Below are positions 17,278-25,888 of a DNA stretch of 64,000 nucleotides, piece by piece. Source of the stretch: Gemmatimonadota bacterium (GTDB taxonomy: Bacteria; Gemmatimonadota; Gemmatimonadetes; Gemmatimonadales; Gemmatimonadaceae); assembly GCA_016712265.1 (NCBI GenBank), contig JADJRJ010000031.1:124001-188000 (forward strand). Direction: 5' to 3'. The translations under genes and the position numbers were made by a program. Numbering within the stretch: position 1 is the stretch's first letter; every line of letters starts with the position of its first letter. A model generated the notes under the pieces. It had not been told where the DNA came from and made no database searches. It was given only the letters and a program-made list of their open reading frames with translations.

Positions 17278-19494
17278 CTACGGGCTCGTCGTCGTGATGG
17301 CCTTCGTCGCGGCGCCGTCCTCGAGCGTCTTCAACACATCCTGCCAGTTGAAGCCACCCTTCCCAAGGATCCACTTGTCCATCCAGGCCTTCTCGGCCAC
17401 GGACTTGAGCAGCTGGTTGCGCGGGTCGGGGATGCCGTGCGTCATGCCGGGGTAGACGAAGTACTCGGTGGGGACGCCCATCTTCTTGAGCCCCATGTGC
17501 AGTTCGTCGCTTTGTGGCCGCGGGACGCGCGGGTCGCCGTCGACGACGTGGATCATGGTGGGGGTCTTGACGGCCGAGATGTAGCGGATGGGGGACTGCT
17601 TCCAGTAGGGCTCGAAGTCTTCATACGGCAGCTTGTTGCCGAGGTAGTGCATGCGGACGTGCTGCATGTCGGACTGGGCGTACATGGAGATCCAGTTGAC
17701 GGTCCCCGCGCCTGACGACGCCGCCTTGAAGCGCGTGTTGTGGGTGATGATCCAGTTGGTCCAGTGGCCGCCGGCGCTCCAGCCCAGCACCCCCATCTTG
17801 TCACCATCGACCATGCCCTTGGCGATCAGCTGGTCGACGCCGGTCATGATGTCTTCGTAGCCCTTCTTGAAGTAGTCGTTGACGATCCCCCATTTGTGCG
17901 CCTCGCCGTAGTTGGTCGAGCCGCGGTAGTTGGGCTTGAGCACCATGTAGCCGTCGCCGGCGTAGGCCTGGGCGCCATATCCACCGTTGAACGACAGGAT
18001 GTCGGCGGACTGCGGGCCGCCGTGGATCGCGACGATGAGGGGATAGCGCTTGCCTTCCTGGTAGCCCACCGGCTTCACGAGGATGCCGCAGGTCTGCTTC
18101 TTGTCGGCGGAGGTCCAGCAGATCTCCTCTTCCTCGCCGAGCTGGAGGTTGGCGACCTGCGGGTTCGCGTTGGTCAACTGGCGCCAGGCGGAGCGGTTCG
18201 CTGCGTCGTCGATGCGGTCGGCGACGAAGTGGACCGTGGGGGTCTTGGGGTCGGCGTAGGTGATGAGCAGCTTGCCGTTGTTGGGGTCGCGCGCGGCCGC
18301 GAAGGATGCCTTGTAGTCGGTGACCTGCTTCACGGTGTTGGCCGCGATGTCGAGGGCGAGGAGCTGGCTCGTGGCGCGGACGCCGTCGCCAAAGTAGATC
18401 GTCGTGCCGTCCTGGCTCCACCAGCCGATGGTGACGTTGCCGTCGTACGCTGCACCGAGTTTGGTCCATGGTCCGCCGACCGCGTCGATGGCGCGGGTGT
18501 AAACCTTGTTCGCCTTGAAGTAGGTAAAGTCATCCGGCGCGCTGAAGGCAATCGTGCGACCGTCCGGTGAGAACGAGAGGTTGCTCTCCCCGATGATCTT
18601 GTTGTTGGTCAATCGCTCAAGGTTGCCGGTGGCGATGGTGAGCAGGTACTGGTCGCCGGAATTGTTCGCCTCGGTGATGGTGCGCTGGTACCGGTCGTTG
18701 GGGAGCGCGCGCACGCCGGCAAAGCGGCCATCATCGGAGAGGGAGAATCCCTCGATGGAGAACTCTGCCCCCTGGGTCAGCCGCTTCTCCTGCGCCGTGG
18801 CGATGTCGACCATCCACAGGTGGTTGAGCGGGATGTCCTCGTTGCGGATCCGGACGTCGAACCTTGCCTCGAGGCGCTTCTTGTTGAGCGTGTCGATGGA
18901 GTCCGGGGCGAGGAAGAAGGCGCGCGTGCCATTCTTCGAGAGTTGCCAGGTGCCGACCGGCGTCGCGTGTTTGGTCAGCGGAGTGGGCTTCGCCTCGGTG
19001 AGGCTCGTCACCGGGAGCGTCCACAACTGCTGTTCCCCGGACTTGCCCGCAGCAAAGACCAACGTGCGGCCGTCGCGGGTGAACATGTAGTTCCCCACGC
19101 CGTCCTTCACGTCGGTGATCTTCTGCGCCTCTCCGCCATCCGGGCGCATCATGTACAGTTGGTTGGCAGCACCGTCCCGGTTGGATGAGAAGACGAAGAA
19201 CGCGCCGTCCGGCGCCCAGCGCGGTGTGTTCTCGTTCTTGTCCTTCGTGAAGGTCAGCTGTCGCGTGGTGGACAATCCACCGCTGGTGTTCACCACGTAG
19301 ATGTCCGTGTAGCGCTTCGCCTCTTTCCAGTTGGGGATGGAGAGGGTGTAGAGCGCTCGATCGCCCGTGGGGCTGAGCTCGAGCGCACCTGCCTGGCGCA
19401 TCAGCTGCTGGTCCAGGAAGGTCATCGGGCGAGGAGTCTGCGCGGCGACGAGGGATGGGATCGCGAGCGCGGCGAGGACGGGAAAGCGGCTCAT
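17278..19494 (-). CDS. secreted S9 prolyl oligopeptidase family peptidase
   Basis: 738 residues from the ATG at 19494, the start that gives a signal peptide ending LVAAQ; the frame is open further upstream without a credible leader. The N-terminal two thirds is a WD/TolB-like beta-propeller with repeated SPDGRTIAF strands. The C-terminal third is an alpha/beta hydrolase with IHGGP (oxyanion), nucleophile Ser in GWSAGG, Asp in VVDGDPRV and His in GMTHGI. These residues define the S9 catalytic triad. It probably trims oligopeptides in the periplasm. Its specificity (DPP-IV-like or acylaminoacyl-peptidase-like) cannot be fixed from sequence alone. Confidence 0.93.
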   Translation of the reverse strand: MSRFPVLAALAIPSLVAAQTPRPMTFLDQQLMRQAGALELSPTGDRALYTLSIPNWKEAKRYTDIYVVNTSGGLSTTRQLTFTKDKNENTPRWAPDGAFFVFSSNRDGAANQLYMMRPDGGEAQKITDVKDGVGNYMFTRDGRTLVFAAGKSGEQQLWTLPVTSLTEAKPTPLTKHATPVGTWQLSKNGTRAFFLAPDSIDTLNKKRLEARFDVRIRNEDIPLNHLWMVDIATAQEKRLTQGAEFSIEGFSLSDDGRFAGVRALPNDRYQRTITEANNSGDQYLLTIATGNLERLTNNKIIGESNLSFSPDGRTIAFSAPDDFTYFKANKVYTRAIDAVGGPWTKLGAAYDGNVTIGWWSQDGTTIYFGDGVRATSQLLALDIAANTVKQVTDYKASFAAARDPNNGKLLITYADPKTPTVHFVADRIDDAANRSAWRQLTNANPQVANLQLGEEEEICWTSADKKQTCGILVKPVGYQEGKRYPLIVAIHGGPQSADILSFNGGYGAQAYAGDGYMVLKPNYRGSTNYGEAHKWGIVNDYFKKGYEDIMTGVDQLIAKGMVDGDKMGVLGWSAGGHWTNWIITHNTRFKAASSGAGTVNWISMYAQSDMQHVRMHYLGNKLPYEDFEPYWKQSPIRYISAVKTPTMIHVVDGDPRVPRPQSDELHMGLKKMGVPTEYFVYPGMTHGIPDPRNQLLKSVAEKAWMDKWILGKGGFNWQDVLKTLEDGAATKAITTTSP

Positions 19495-19654
19495 GGCGGG
19501 GAACCGTGGAGAGGGAAGTGCGACACTGGGGCAACGGGCACCCCGGCGTGTCATAAGGTTGGGGGATGGGACGGGGGACGGCCAGAGGGGTAGGCCGGTC
19601 GGCCGGAACTCGGGGGGATTCGCGCAGTATTCACCGGGGAGCCAGGAGGGCACG

Positions 19655-20017
19655 ATGAAGGGGATGATGATGCACTTCGCGCTGGGCGCGGCGCTGGTCC
19701 ACGGACTGGGCAAGCCGGTCGCATATCGCTATCCCACGGATGCGGAGACGGTGAAGAAGGGCCAGACCGTGGTGCAGGTCGAGAACACTGCGGTGAACGA
19801 GGCGGTGGTCTACGCGGTGCAGGGACTCCGCCGCCAGCGACTCGGCATGGTACACGGGTTGAGTGTCACGAAGTTCTCGATTCCTCGCGACATGGTGGTG
19901 GGGGGCCAGCAGGTCCGGTTCGTCGTGGACGCGATCGGCGTTCGTGAGGACGGCGTCTCCGATGCGATCACGGTCGCGCAGGGTGAACGCGTCAACCTGT
20001 TCATCCCGCCGTTCTAG
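19655..20017 (+). CDS. hypothetical small protein with C-terminal beta-strands
   Basis: 120 aa. The ATG at 19655 has a strong AGGAGGG ribosome site at 19644-19650, which rules out the longer frame. The first 20 residues (MKGMMMHFALGAALVHGLGK) are hydrophobic and could be a weak signal. The remainder is predicted mostly beta, with a QVRFVVDAIGVREDG strand-turn segment and a C-terminal RVNLFIPPF. I do not recognise a family. It starts 161 nt from the divergent S9 peptidase and is followed by its own terminator. Confidence 0.7.
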   Translation: MKGMMMHFALGAALVHGLGKPVAYRYPTDAETVKKGQTVVQVENTAVNEAVVYAVQGLRRQRLGMVHGLSVTKFSIPRDMVVGGQQVRFVVDAIGVREDGVSDAITVAQGERVNLFIPPF

Positions 20018-20044
20018 CGGCACGCCGTGGTCTCCGAGTGACGC

Positions 20045-20078
20045 GGGCCCCGGCGATGGTCGGGGCCCTGTTGTTTCT
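20045..20078 (+). terminator. rho-independent terminator
   Basis: GGGCCCCG at 20045-20052 pairs with CGGGGCCC at 20061-20068 around an 8-nt loop. The T-rich sequence TGTTGTTTCTGG follows immediately. It lies 28 nt after the stop of the small gene ending at 20017. Confidence 0.8.
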
Positions 20079-20115
20079 GGTCGTCGACGACGTAGGGTTT
20101 GTCAGCCGTTGTTGG

Positions 20116-20135
20116 TCGTGAGGGTACCCTCACGA
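20116..20135. promoter_or_regulatory. perfect 20-bp palindrome
   Basis: TCGTGAGGGTACCCTCACGA is a perfect palindrome with no spacer. It ends 12 nt before the ATG of the His-rich small protein at 20148. It may be an operator for a dimeric regulator, or an RNA hairpin with a GTAC loop followed by ATTGTT that blocks or ends transcription. No regulator gene is adjacent. Confidence 0.6.
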
Positions 20136-20147
20136 TTGTTCGCTGCC

Positions 20148-20405
20148 ATGTCTCCACATCACGATCAGCACGACCACGACGACCACGGTGGGCTCGTCCG
20201 GATTCGCACGTCGCAGTTGGCCTTTCCGGAGGCGACGTGTCGTACGGCCCACGCCGTGAGTGGGTATGCCTCGAGCCTCACCAACCTCAACGGGGTCAGC
20301 CTGGCGAGTGACAACGTGTTCGGCGAAGATCGCGCGGCCAACCAGTTGGCAACAATCACTGGTGACGCCACCGGCTATACGGCGACGCTGACGGTGGCCG
20401 TCTGA
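20148..20405 (+). CDS. small protein with His/Asp-rich N-terminus
   Basis: 85 aa starting at the ATG at 20148. Residues 4-13 are HHDQHDHDDH, a likely metal-binding tail. The remainder looks like a small beta or mixed domain ending TGYTATLTVAV. No ribosome site is obvious and the frame extends upstream, so both start and reality are less certain. Codon usage across the body, with G/C in third positions, supports coding. A perfect 20-bp palindrome lies just upstream. No family is recognised; metal binding is inferred only from composition. Confidence 0.5.
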   Translation: MSPHHDQHDHDDHGGLVRIRTSQLAFPEATCRTAHAVSGYASSLTNLNGVSLASDNVFGEDRAANQLATITGDATGYTATLTVAV

Positions 20406-20513
20406 CGTCACACGGTCCCGGCATTGGCGGCCGAATGCCAGGCCCGTCCGGGGAACGGTCGGCCGCACGCAACGGGGCGCAGGAGGAACGCCCTTCCCGC
20501 ACCCCGTGAATAG

Positions 20514-22850
20514 CTACCAGCGGAACAGCCGCGTCAGCTTCACCACGATCGATCGATTTTGGAGCTCGGGATAGTTTGGCCCGATCGTGGTGCGGCCGTC
20601 ACTGTAGACCACGAACAACTCGCTCCCCAGCTTGTACTCCCAACGGAAGCGCAGGTTCGTCGACATGGACTGCGTCCGCGACTGGTACTGCACGAGGGCG
20701 GCGGCGAACATACGAGGCGTCACCGTGTAGGTGACGCGCGATCCGACCACGTTGGTCGCGCCGCGCCCATACGGGCCGTCCACCAGGTTGAAGGAGAGCG
20801 TCGGCTCTGCCACGAGTTGGGGAGTGAACTCGACCCGACCCCGATAACTCGCCTCGCTCAACGTTCCCTCGTAAAAACCGCCGTGGCCAAGGGTGAAGGT
20901 GCCGCTGAACGGACGTTGCGTGCCCATGGTGTACGACACCTTTCCCTGCGTGAACGTGTACCCGCCGACGGGAACGGTCACGTTGCGCGCGACCTCGAAC
21001 GGCTCGTCGAGCCGCTCGTGCGCCCGCGTCACCTCCGCGTTCACAAAGTCGCCTGCCGCGGTCTCGATGATGAACGTTCCCTGCGCCTCCGTCGACTGCA
21101 CGCGACCATCGATGCCGGTGATGTAGTCCCCGCTCCCCTGATAGGTGAACTTGCGGATCGCCGGCATGCGGGTGGGTCGGGGGCTGAAGCGTAGCTGCGC
21201 GAAGGACCGCCGGAACGCCGACCGGCGCAGGAAGCCGACCGACGGATCAAAGCCGTCGCCGACAAAGAGGTGCTCGACGTTGACGCCATAGCGGTCATGA
21301 TTCCAGTCGAACCGCGTGCGGTAGCTCGTGCCTTCCTCCTGCCCGTTGTTTGTTCCCGCGAGATAGGCGTTGACGAAGATGTCGTCGCGCAGGTTGACCT
21401 GGAGGTCGGACCCAACGGCCTGGCTGCTTCCACCGAGGGAGTCCGTTGGGTTGCGATTCGTCGCGATGAACCCAAGGCGGCTTCGGCTCAGGATGTCGCG
21501 ATTGAGGCGAAGGACGGTGAAGTTGGTCGTCGGAGACGCGGTAGCATCCACCGCGTCGGTCTGCATGTTGAGTGCACCCACCTGCCATGGCCCCGTGCGG
21601 CCGAGCATGCGCGCGCCGCCGATGATGGGAACTGCTCCTCCGTTCCCCAGCCCGATGCGTCGACTATAGAACAGGATCGGGGTCAGGTTGTCCTGGCCGC
21701 CACCGCCTCCACCGCCACCACCCCCACCGCCTCCACCTCCCCCACCGCCGCCTCCCCCACCGCCGCCTCCCCCACCAACACCACCAAAGGCAAAGGCGTC
21801 CTGCCCTTCGAGGAAGAACTCACGTCGCTCGGGGAAGAAGAGCGAGAACCGCGTCAGGTTCACCTGCGCTTCGTCGTCCTCCACCTGGGCAAAATCGGTG
21901 TTGTAGGTGAAGTCGGCGACCAGTTGCTGCGTGATCCCCCACTTGGCGTCGCCACCGAAGTTGGCATCCCCGCGATTGGAGAACGCCGGCGTGGCCACGC
22001 GATTGGTGAGGAGCGAGCCGAGGGTGTACGGCTTCACGTCGAGGTTGATCGAGCGGCTGGGTGTCTGCATGCCGCTCAGGGTCGCGGCATTCGACAACTT
22101 GTTGAGCCCGCGACGCCCCCAGGCGCGTGGGACCTGACTGAGGAACGACAACTCGTTCTTCCAGCGCACCATGCGCCGGATGTTCACCCCCCAGGTGTCG
22201 CTCCCGTCCTTGAACCGGATGGACCGGAAGGGGATGCGCACTTCGACGGTCCAGCCGCCGTCGAAGTCCTGCGCCTTCGACTGCCAGAGCCCATTCCAGT
22301 TGGAGCTGGGTTGTTCGTTCGTCGTCGCAAAGTCGAACATCCCGCCCAGGCGGTTGGTCGCAAAGCCGAACCCGTTGCGGCCATCATGGAACGTGTCGAA
22401 GACGACCGAGATGTGGTCGTTGTTGTACAGGTTGTTGGAGTCGCGACGCATGTCGCTGGCCACGCGGCGCGTCGGCTCGGTTTCCCACAGGCGCGCGGCG
22501 ACGTAGAAGTACTCGTCGTCATAGACGATCCACGCCTCGGTCCGTTCGGTGGCCGGCTGCCCCTCATGGGGCTCCTGCTGTACAAAGTTGGTGTAGGCGG
22601 GGGTGGACGCGTATACGGCTTCGTTCAGGGCCCCGTCAAAGGTCAGCGCCACCGGCGCCCGGGTGGCCTTGACCGACACCTTGCCCGCGGCATCCCGCGT
22701 CATCGAGGGGTTCGAGACGATCGTGGTCCCGTCTGCCGCCGGCGGGACGTTGCGCTGGGCCGCCGCGGCCCCGGGGAGGGCCAGGACGCACGCCACCAGC
22801 GCGGCCAATCGGCCGGCGCGCAGGGCGGTGAGGCGTGCGGGTGGGGACAT
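20514..22850 (-). CDS. DUF5916 outer-membrane protein with CBM9-like domain and poly-Gly tract
   Basis: 778 aa with a signal peptide ending GAAAAQ. Residues about 65-250 resemble the carbohydrate-binding family 9-like domain at the N-terminus of DUF5916 proteins, including ALNEAVYASTP and WTVEVRIPFRSIRF. The C-terminal portion is rich in alternating beta-strands, as expected for an outer-membrane barrel, and ends in LTRLFRW with a terminal aromatic. An uninterrupted run of about 27 Gly lies between FFLEGQDAFAF and the barrel. It is probably a surface-exposed loop and is encoded by a GGN microsatellite. The substrate or ligand is unknown; surface polysaccharide or peptide binding is possible. 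Confidence 0.85.
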   Translation of the reverse strand: MSPPARLTALRAGRLAALVACVLALPGAAAAQRNVPPAADGTTIVSNPSMTRDAAGKVSVKATRAPVALTFDGALNEAVYASTPAYTNFVQQEPHEGQPATERTEAWIVYDDEYFYVAARLWETEPTRRVASDMRRDSNNLYNNDHISVVFDTFHDGRNGFGFATNRLGGMFDFATTNEQPSSNWNGLWQSKAQDFDGGWTVEVRIPFRSIRFKDGSDTWGVNIRRMVRWKNELSFLSQVPRAWGRRGLNKLSNAATLSGMQTPSRSINLDVKPYTLGSLLTNRVATPAFSNRGDANFGGDAKWGITQQLVADFTYNTDFAQVEDDEAQVNLTRFSLFFPERREFFLEGQDAFAFGGVGGGGGGGGGGGGGGGGGGGGGGGGGGGQDNLTPILFYSRRIGLGNGGAVPIIGGARMLGRTGPWQVGALNMQTDAVDATASPTTNFTVLRLNRDILSRSRLGFIATNRNPTDSLGGSSQAVGSDLQVNLRDDIFVNAYLAGTNNGQEEGTSYRTRFDWNHDRYGVNVEHLFVGDGFDPSVGFLRRSAFRRSFAQLRFSPRPTRMPAIRKFTYQGSGDYITGIDGRVQSTEAQGTFIIETAAGDFVNAEVTRAHERLDEPFEVARNVTVPVGGYTFTQGKVSYTMGTQRPFSGTFTLGHGGFYEGTLSEASYRGRVEFTPQLVAEPTLSFNLVDGPYGRGATNVVGSRVTYTVTPRMFAAALVQYQSRTQSMSTNLRFRWEYKLGSELFVVYSDGRTTIGPNYPELQNRSIVVKLTRLFRW
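21695..21775. repeat. GGN codon microsatellite encoding poly-glycine
   Basis: About 27 consecutive glycine codons on the minus strand (GGC, GGT, GGA and GGG mixed), read as a run of ccn trinucleotides on the plus strand. Mixed synonymous codons indicate selection or repeated duplication rather than a fresh single-codon expansion. Local sub-repeats such as cctcccccaccgccg are visible. Confidence 0.85.
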
Positions 22851-22881
22851 GGGAGCGAAACCGGGGAAACGGGGCGCAGCC

Positions 22882-23721
22882 TCAGACTACGCACGCCGTC
22901 CAAAGATCATTGGGCCGGTTGGCGCCGGACAGGGGGCAGGGGCGGCGGGTGGGGGCGACCGGGTTCACGATCGACCGGAAGCGCTTCATGTCCTCGGTCG
23001 CCGGAAAGGCCCGGAGCCGCCAGCGGGTCGCCCAGGAATTCCACGGTCCCCCGGCGTAGGCACGCCCGGCCCGGTAGCCGGCCGCCCGGACCGCGGAGTC
23101 CCCGGCCGGGGCGAGGATCCCGAAGGGGTACGCGAACAGCTCCCCCGCTGCCGGCCCCAGCCGTTCGATCAGGGTCCGGCGGCTCCCCTCGACCTCGGTC
23201 CGCATCTGGGCCGCGTCCTTCATGCGGTCCACCCGCACATGCAGCGAGGTGTGGGAGCCGATCGTCATCCCCGCCTGCTGCATCTCCTTGAGCTGCGCCC
23301 AGGTGAAGTACCGCTTGTTCCGGTCCATGGCGTGCACAAACGGGAAGAACGTCGCCGTGAAGCCGTGGGTCCGGAGGACCGGGAAGGCGTTGACGTACTG
23401 GTTCAGGCGTCCGTCATCGAAGGTCAGGACGACCGCTCGCGCCGGGAGGGTGCGCTTGCCCTCCAGGGCGTCGAGCAGGGCGCCCAGCGAGACCACCGGG
23501 ATCTTCTCGTCCTTGAGGTACTGCATCTGCGCCGCAAAAACCTCCGGGCGCATGGTCAGGTCGGCCGCGCGGATGCCGCGTGCCTCGCTCGCCGGCTGGA
23601 TGTTGTGATAGACGAGGATCGGGACGCGCAGGGAGTCCGGGGCGCGTTGCGGCGGGGCGACCACCGGTCGATCCGGGACGAGGGGGGCGTGCAACCACGC
23701 ACCAAGCAGGAGAAGCCACAT
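22882..23721 (-). CDS. polysaccharide deacetylase (NodB homology, CE4 family)
   Basis: 279 aa with an N-terminal hydrophobic leader. It removes N-acetyl groups from a polysaccharide using a divalent metal. The catalytic Asp motif FDDG is at residues 101-104. The metal-binding H-x-x-x-H lies at His157/His161 in SHTSLH, and the YPFG motif follows near residue 199. The arrangement PVVSLGALLDAL followed by FDDG resembles PgaB/IcaB-type enzymes that act on poly-N-acetylglucosamine. It runs in the same direction as the DUF5916 gene, 31 nt upstream of its start, so an operon is likely. Confidence 0.92.
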   Translation of the reverse strand: MWLLLLGAWLHAPLVPDRPVVAPPQRAPDSLRVPILVYHNIQPASEARGIRAADLTMRPEVFAAQMQYLKDEKIPVVSLGALLDALEGKRTLPARAVVLTFDDGRLNQYVNAFPVLRTHGFTATFFPFVHAMDRNKRYFTWAQLKEMQQAGMTIGSHTSLHVRVDRMKDAAQMRTEVEGSRRTLIERLGPAAGELFAYPFGILAPAGDSAVRAAGYRAGRAYAGGPWNSWATRWRLRAFPATEDMKRFRSIVNPVAPTRRPCPLSGANRPNDLWTACVV

Positions 23722-23780
23722 GGCCCAAGGATAATCACTCGGCGCCTAACGACGAAGTGGCGACGCGATGCCGGTCGCGG

Positions 23781-25835
23781 CTACTGGTGGTCCCGTGGGA
23801 TGCTGGTGCTCCAACGCCTCTCGCGGACCAGGGTCGCGCCGTTCCACAACCGACGTCGGTGCACGTAGTGGAAGTGGGTCCGGTCCGAGCGCACCCGGAC
23901 GTCCACCGCCCACCTCAGGGTGCGGTCGGGGAGGCGCACGATCGTTTCGTACTCCCCATGGACGCTCGTCCGAGACGGCGTCCGCGCCCAGGTCTCGTGC
24001 GTGATCCGCTCCGACGACTCCTCCTCACCCCACGGCAGGCGACGCGCCGAGCTGCTGCTAGCGATCACGCGACTGCGACCGGTGCGCGGGTCCCGCTCGA
24101 CCCGGTCCACCTCGCCGAATCCCGACGTGGTCCCGCGATCGAGCCACTGGTAGCCGGGCCACGGGTCCGGGGTGGTGTCGATGGGGGCCCAGGCGGGGGT
24201 GGCGCGGGCGTAGCCGGCGGGCACCACCGGGAGGACCACGCGGGTGTCACCCCCCAGGAACAACGTGGTCGTCATCGGATCCGGCGTCGGCCAGATCATC
24301 GGCCACTGCGCGTTGGTCACGCTGAGCCGCAGACGATGCCCCGCAGGAAAGACCCACGAGGTCGCGTGCATCTCGATCTCCAGCGGAAACCGCACCCCCG
24401 GGACGATGGCCTCTGGTGAACGTGCCGACCGTCGATGGGCCCCGTTCTGTCCGGCACTGGCGACCAGAGTGACACGCCCATCCGGGGCGACGTCGCTCAG
24501 CCTCACGAGCCAGTGCGCCTGGCGCGCGGTTGCCGACACGGAGAGGACGGCGCGCGGAAGCCCGAGGATCTCCAATGGAGCGGCGAGAGGCTCGGTGTCG
24601 AAGTTGAGCGCCGACCGGTCACCGGGGGCGAGGTCCGGGGTGACATCGCCAAACCACATCACGGGCCCGCCGGCCTCGACGCCGGTGCCGGGGTCGTAGC
24701 GCAGGGTGGGACGGCCGGATCCCGGCCTGTCGCCAAGGGTGCCGGAGACTCCGGGGAAGAGCGCTGTATCGCGCAGTCCTGTGAGCGGCCAGGTGGGCTC
24801 GCTCCGCCAAAACCCCGGCGTGGTTGGCAGGTCGGGACCGGGAGGGTGGTACTCGCGCACGAAGACGCGCAGTGCGGGATCGTCGCGCACTCCCGTCGGC
24901 GCTTCCTTCAACCAATGATCGAACCATCGAACGGCCTCGTGCCGCCACTCCACTCCAGGGCCCGGGTTGGCACGATGCGGAAACACATGACTCCATGGGC
25001 CGATGATCGCCTTCACTGGTGCCCGCAGGTTGGTGAGGAGGCGCGGGACGGCGTCGCGGTAGCCGTCATACCATCCGCCGATCAGGAGCGTGGGGGTCGC
25101 CAGCGCGCCGTAGTCCGTCCGGAGGGAGGCGCGATCCCAGAATGGGCCATCGCGTTGCTGCCGCTTGTAGGTGAGGAACCAGGGCGGCTGGTCAAAGCGA
25201 TCGGCGAAGTACTGCGCATCTATGCGATAGGCGGGGGCGCCCGGCATCAGGTTCGACAAGTCCTGGCTCATCTCCCAGGAATCCACGTGCATCATCCCGT
25301 CCATGAGGTGGACGTCTTCCTGGTAGAGCTCCTCGGTTGCGTGCAGCGCAATGATCGCCTTGAGCGCGGGCGGACGCCGCCGCGCCATCATCAGGGCGTT
25401 GAATCCGCTCCAGGAGATCCCGAACATCCCCACGGCCCCGGTGGAAAACGGCTGTTTCGCAAGCCAGGCGATGACGGCGTCACCGTCGGTGAGCTCGATA
25501 TCGCTGTACTCGTGCGGGATGAGGCGGCCCGAGCTGTTCCCGGTCCCGCGAATGTCCACGCGCGCGACGACATACCCGCGCCTCACGAAATACGCGTACA
25601 GCGCGTATCGATCCGCCCGCGCCTCGTCCTTTCGATACGGGAGGTATTCCAGCAGGACGGGCAACGGTCCCGCCGCCGTCGGACGCCATAGGTCGACGGC
25701 GAGTCGTGCGCCATCCGGCATCGGGATCGATGCGGTATCGAGCACAACCTCGCCATCAGGCGAGCGACCCTGGGCCCACGCGCCGGTGCCCACGAGGAGC
25801 AACGGCAGCGCCAGCTGAAGAAGCCTCGTCCACAT
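23781..25835 (-). CDS. CocE/NonD family hydrolase (X-Pro peptidase-like)
   Basis: 684 residues from the ATG at 25835; TTG and GTG codons lie just upstream at 25844 and 25841. The signal peptide ends GAWAQ. An alpha/beta hydrolase core carries the nucleophile in GISWSG (about residue 143), the GGWYDGY segment and GPWSH with the likely catalytic His. A C-terminal jelly-roll domain of the X-Pro dipeptidyl-peptidase type follows. Members hydrolyse acyl esters or N-terminal X-Pro dipeptides, which sequence alone cannot distinguish. A secreted location and neighbouring peptidases favour peptide degradation. Confidence 0.9.
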   Translation of the reverse strand: MWTRLLQLALPLLLVGTGAWAQGRSPDGEVVLDTASIPMPDGARLAVDLWRPTAAGPLPVLLEYLPYRKDEARADRYALYAYFVRRGYVVARVDIRGTGNSSGRLIPHEYSDIELTDGDAVIAWLAKQPFSTGAVGMFGISWSGFNALMMARRRPPALKAIIALHATEELYQEDVHLMDGMMHVDSWEMSQDLSNLMPGAPAYRIDAQYFADRFDQPPWFLTYKRQQRDGPFWDRASLRTDYGALATPTLLIGGWYDGYRDAVPRLLTNLRAPVKAIIGPWSHVFPHRANPGPGVEWRHEAVRWFDHWLKEAPTGVRDDPALRVFVREYHPPGPDLPTTPGFWRSEPTWPLTGLRDTALFPGVSGTLGDRPGSGRPTLRYDPGTGVEAGGPVMWFGDVTPDLAPGDRSALNFDTEPLAAPLEILGLPRAVLSVSATARQAHWLVRLSDVAPDGRVTLVASAGQNGAHRRSARSPEAIVPGVRFPLEIEMHATSWVFPAGHRLRLSVTNAQWPMIWPTPDPMTTTLFLGGDTRVVLPVVPAGYARATPAWAPIDTTPDPWPGYQWLDRGTTSGFGEVDRVERDPRTGRSRVIASSSSARRLPWGEEESSERITHETWARTPSRTSVHGEYETIVRLPDRTLRWAVDVRVRSDRTHFHYVHRRRLWNGATLVRERRWSTSIPRDHQ

Positions 25836-25888
25836 GCGCACCAAGGTACGCTGCCATCCAGCGCTGCGGGCGACGAGATTGTGGGGCG

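Noticed and set aside
21270..23291. Open frame of 673 codons on the plus strand, including a poly-Pro/Thr region
   Set aside because: It lies opposite the DUF5916 and polysaccharide deacetylase genes, whose domains are recognisable. The poly-Pro part is just the complement of the glycine microsatellite.
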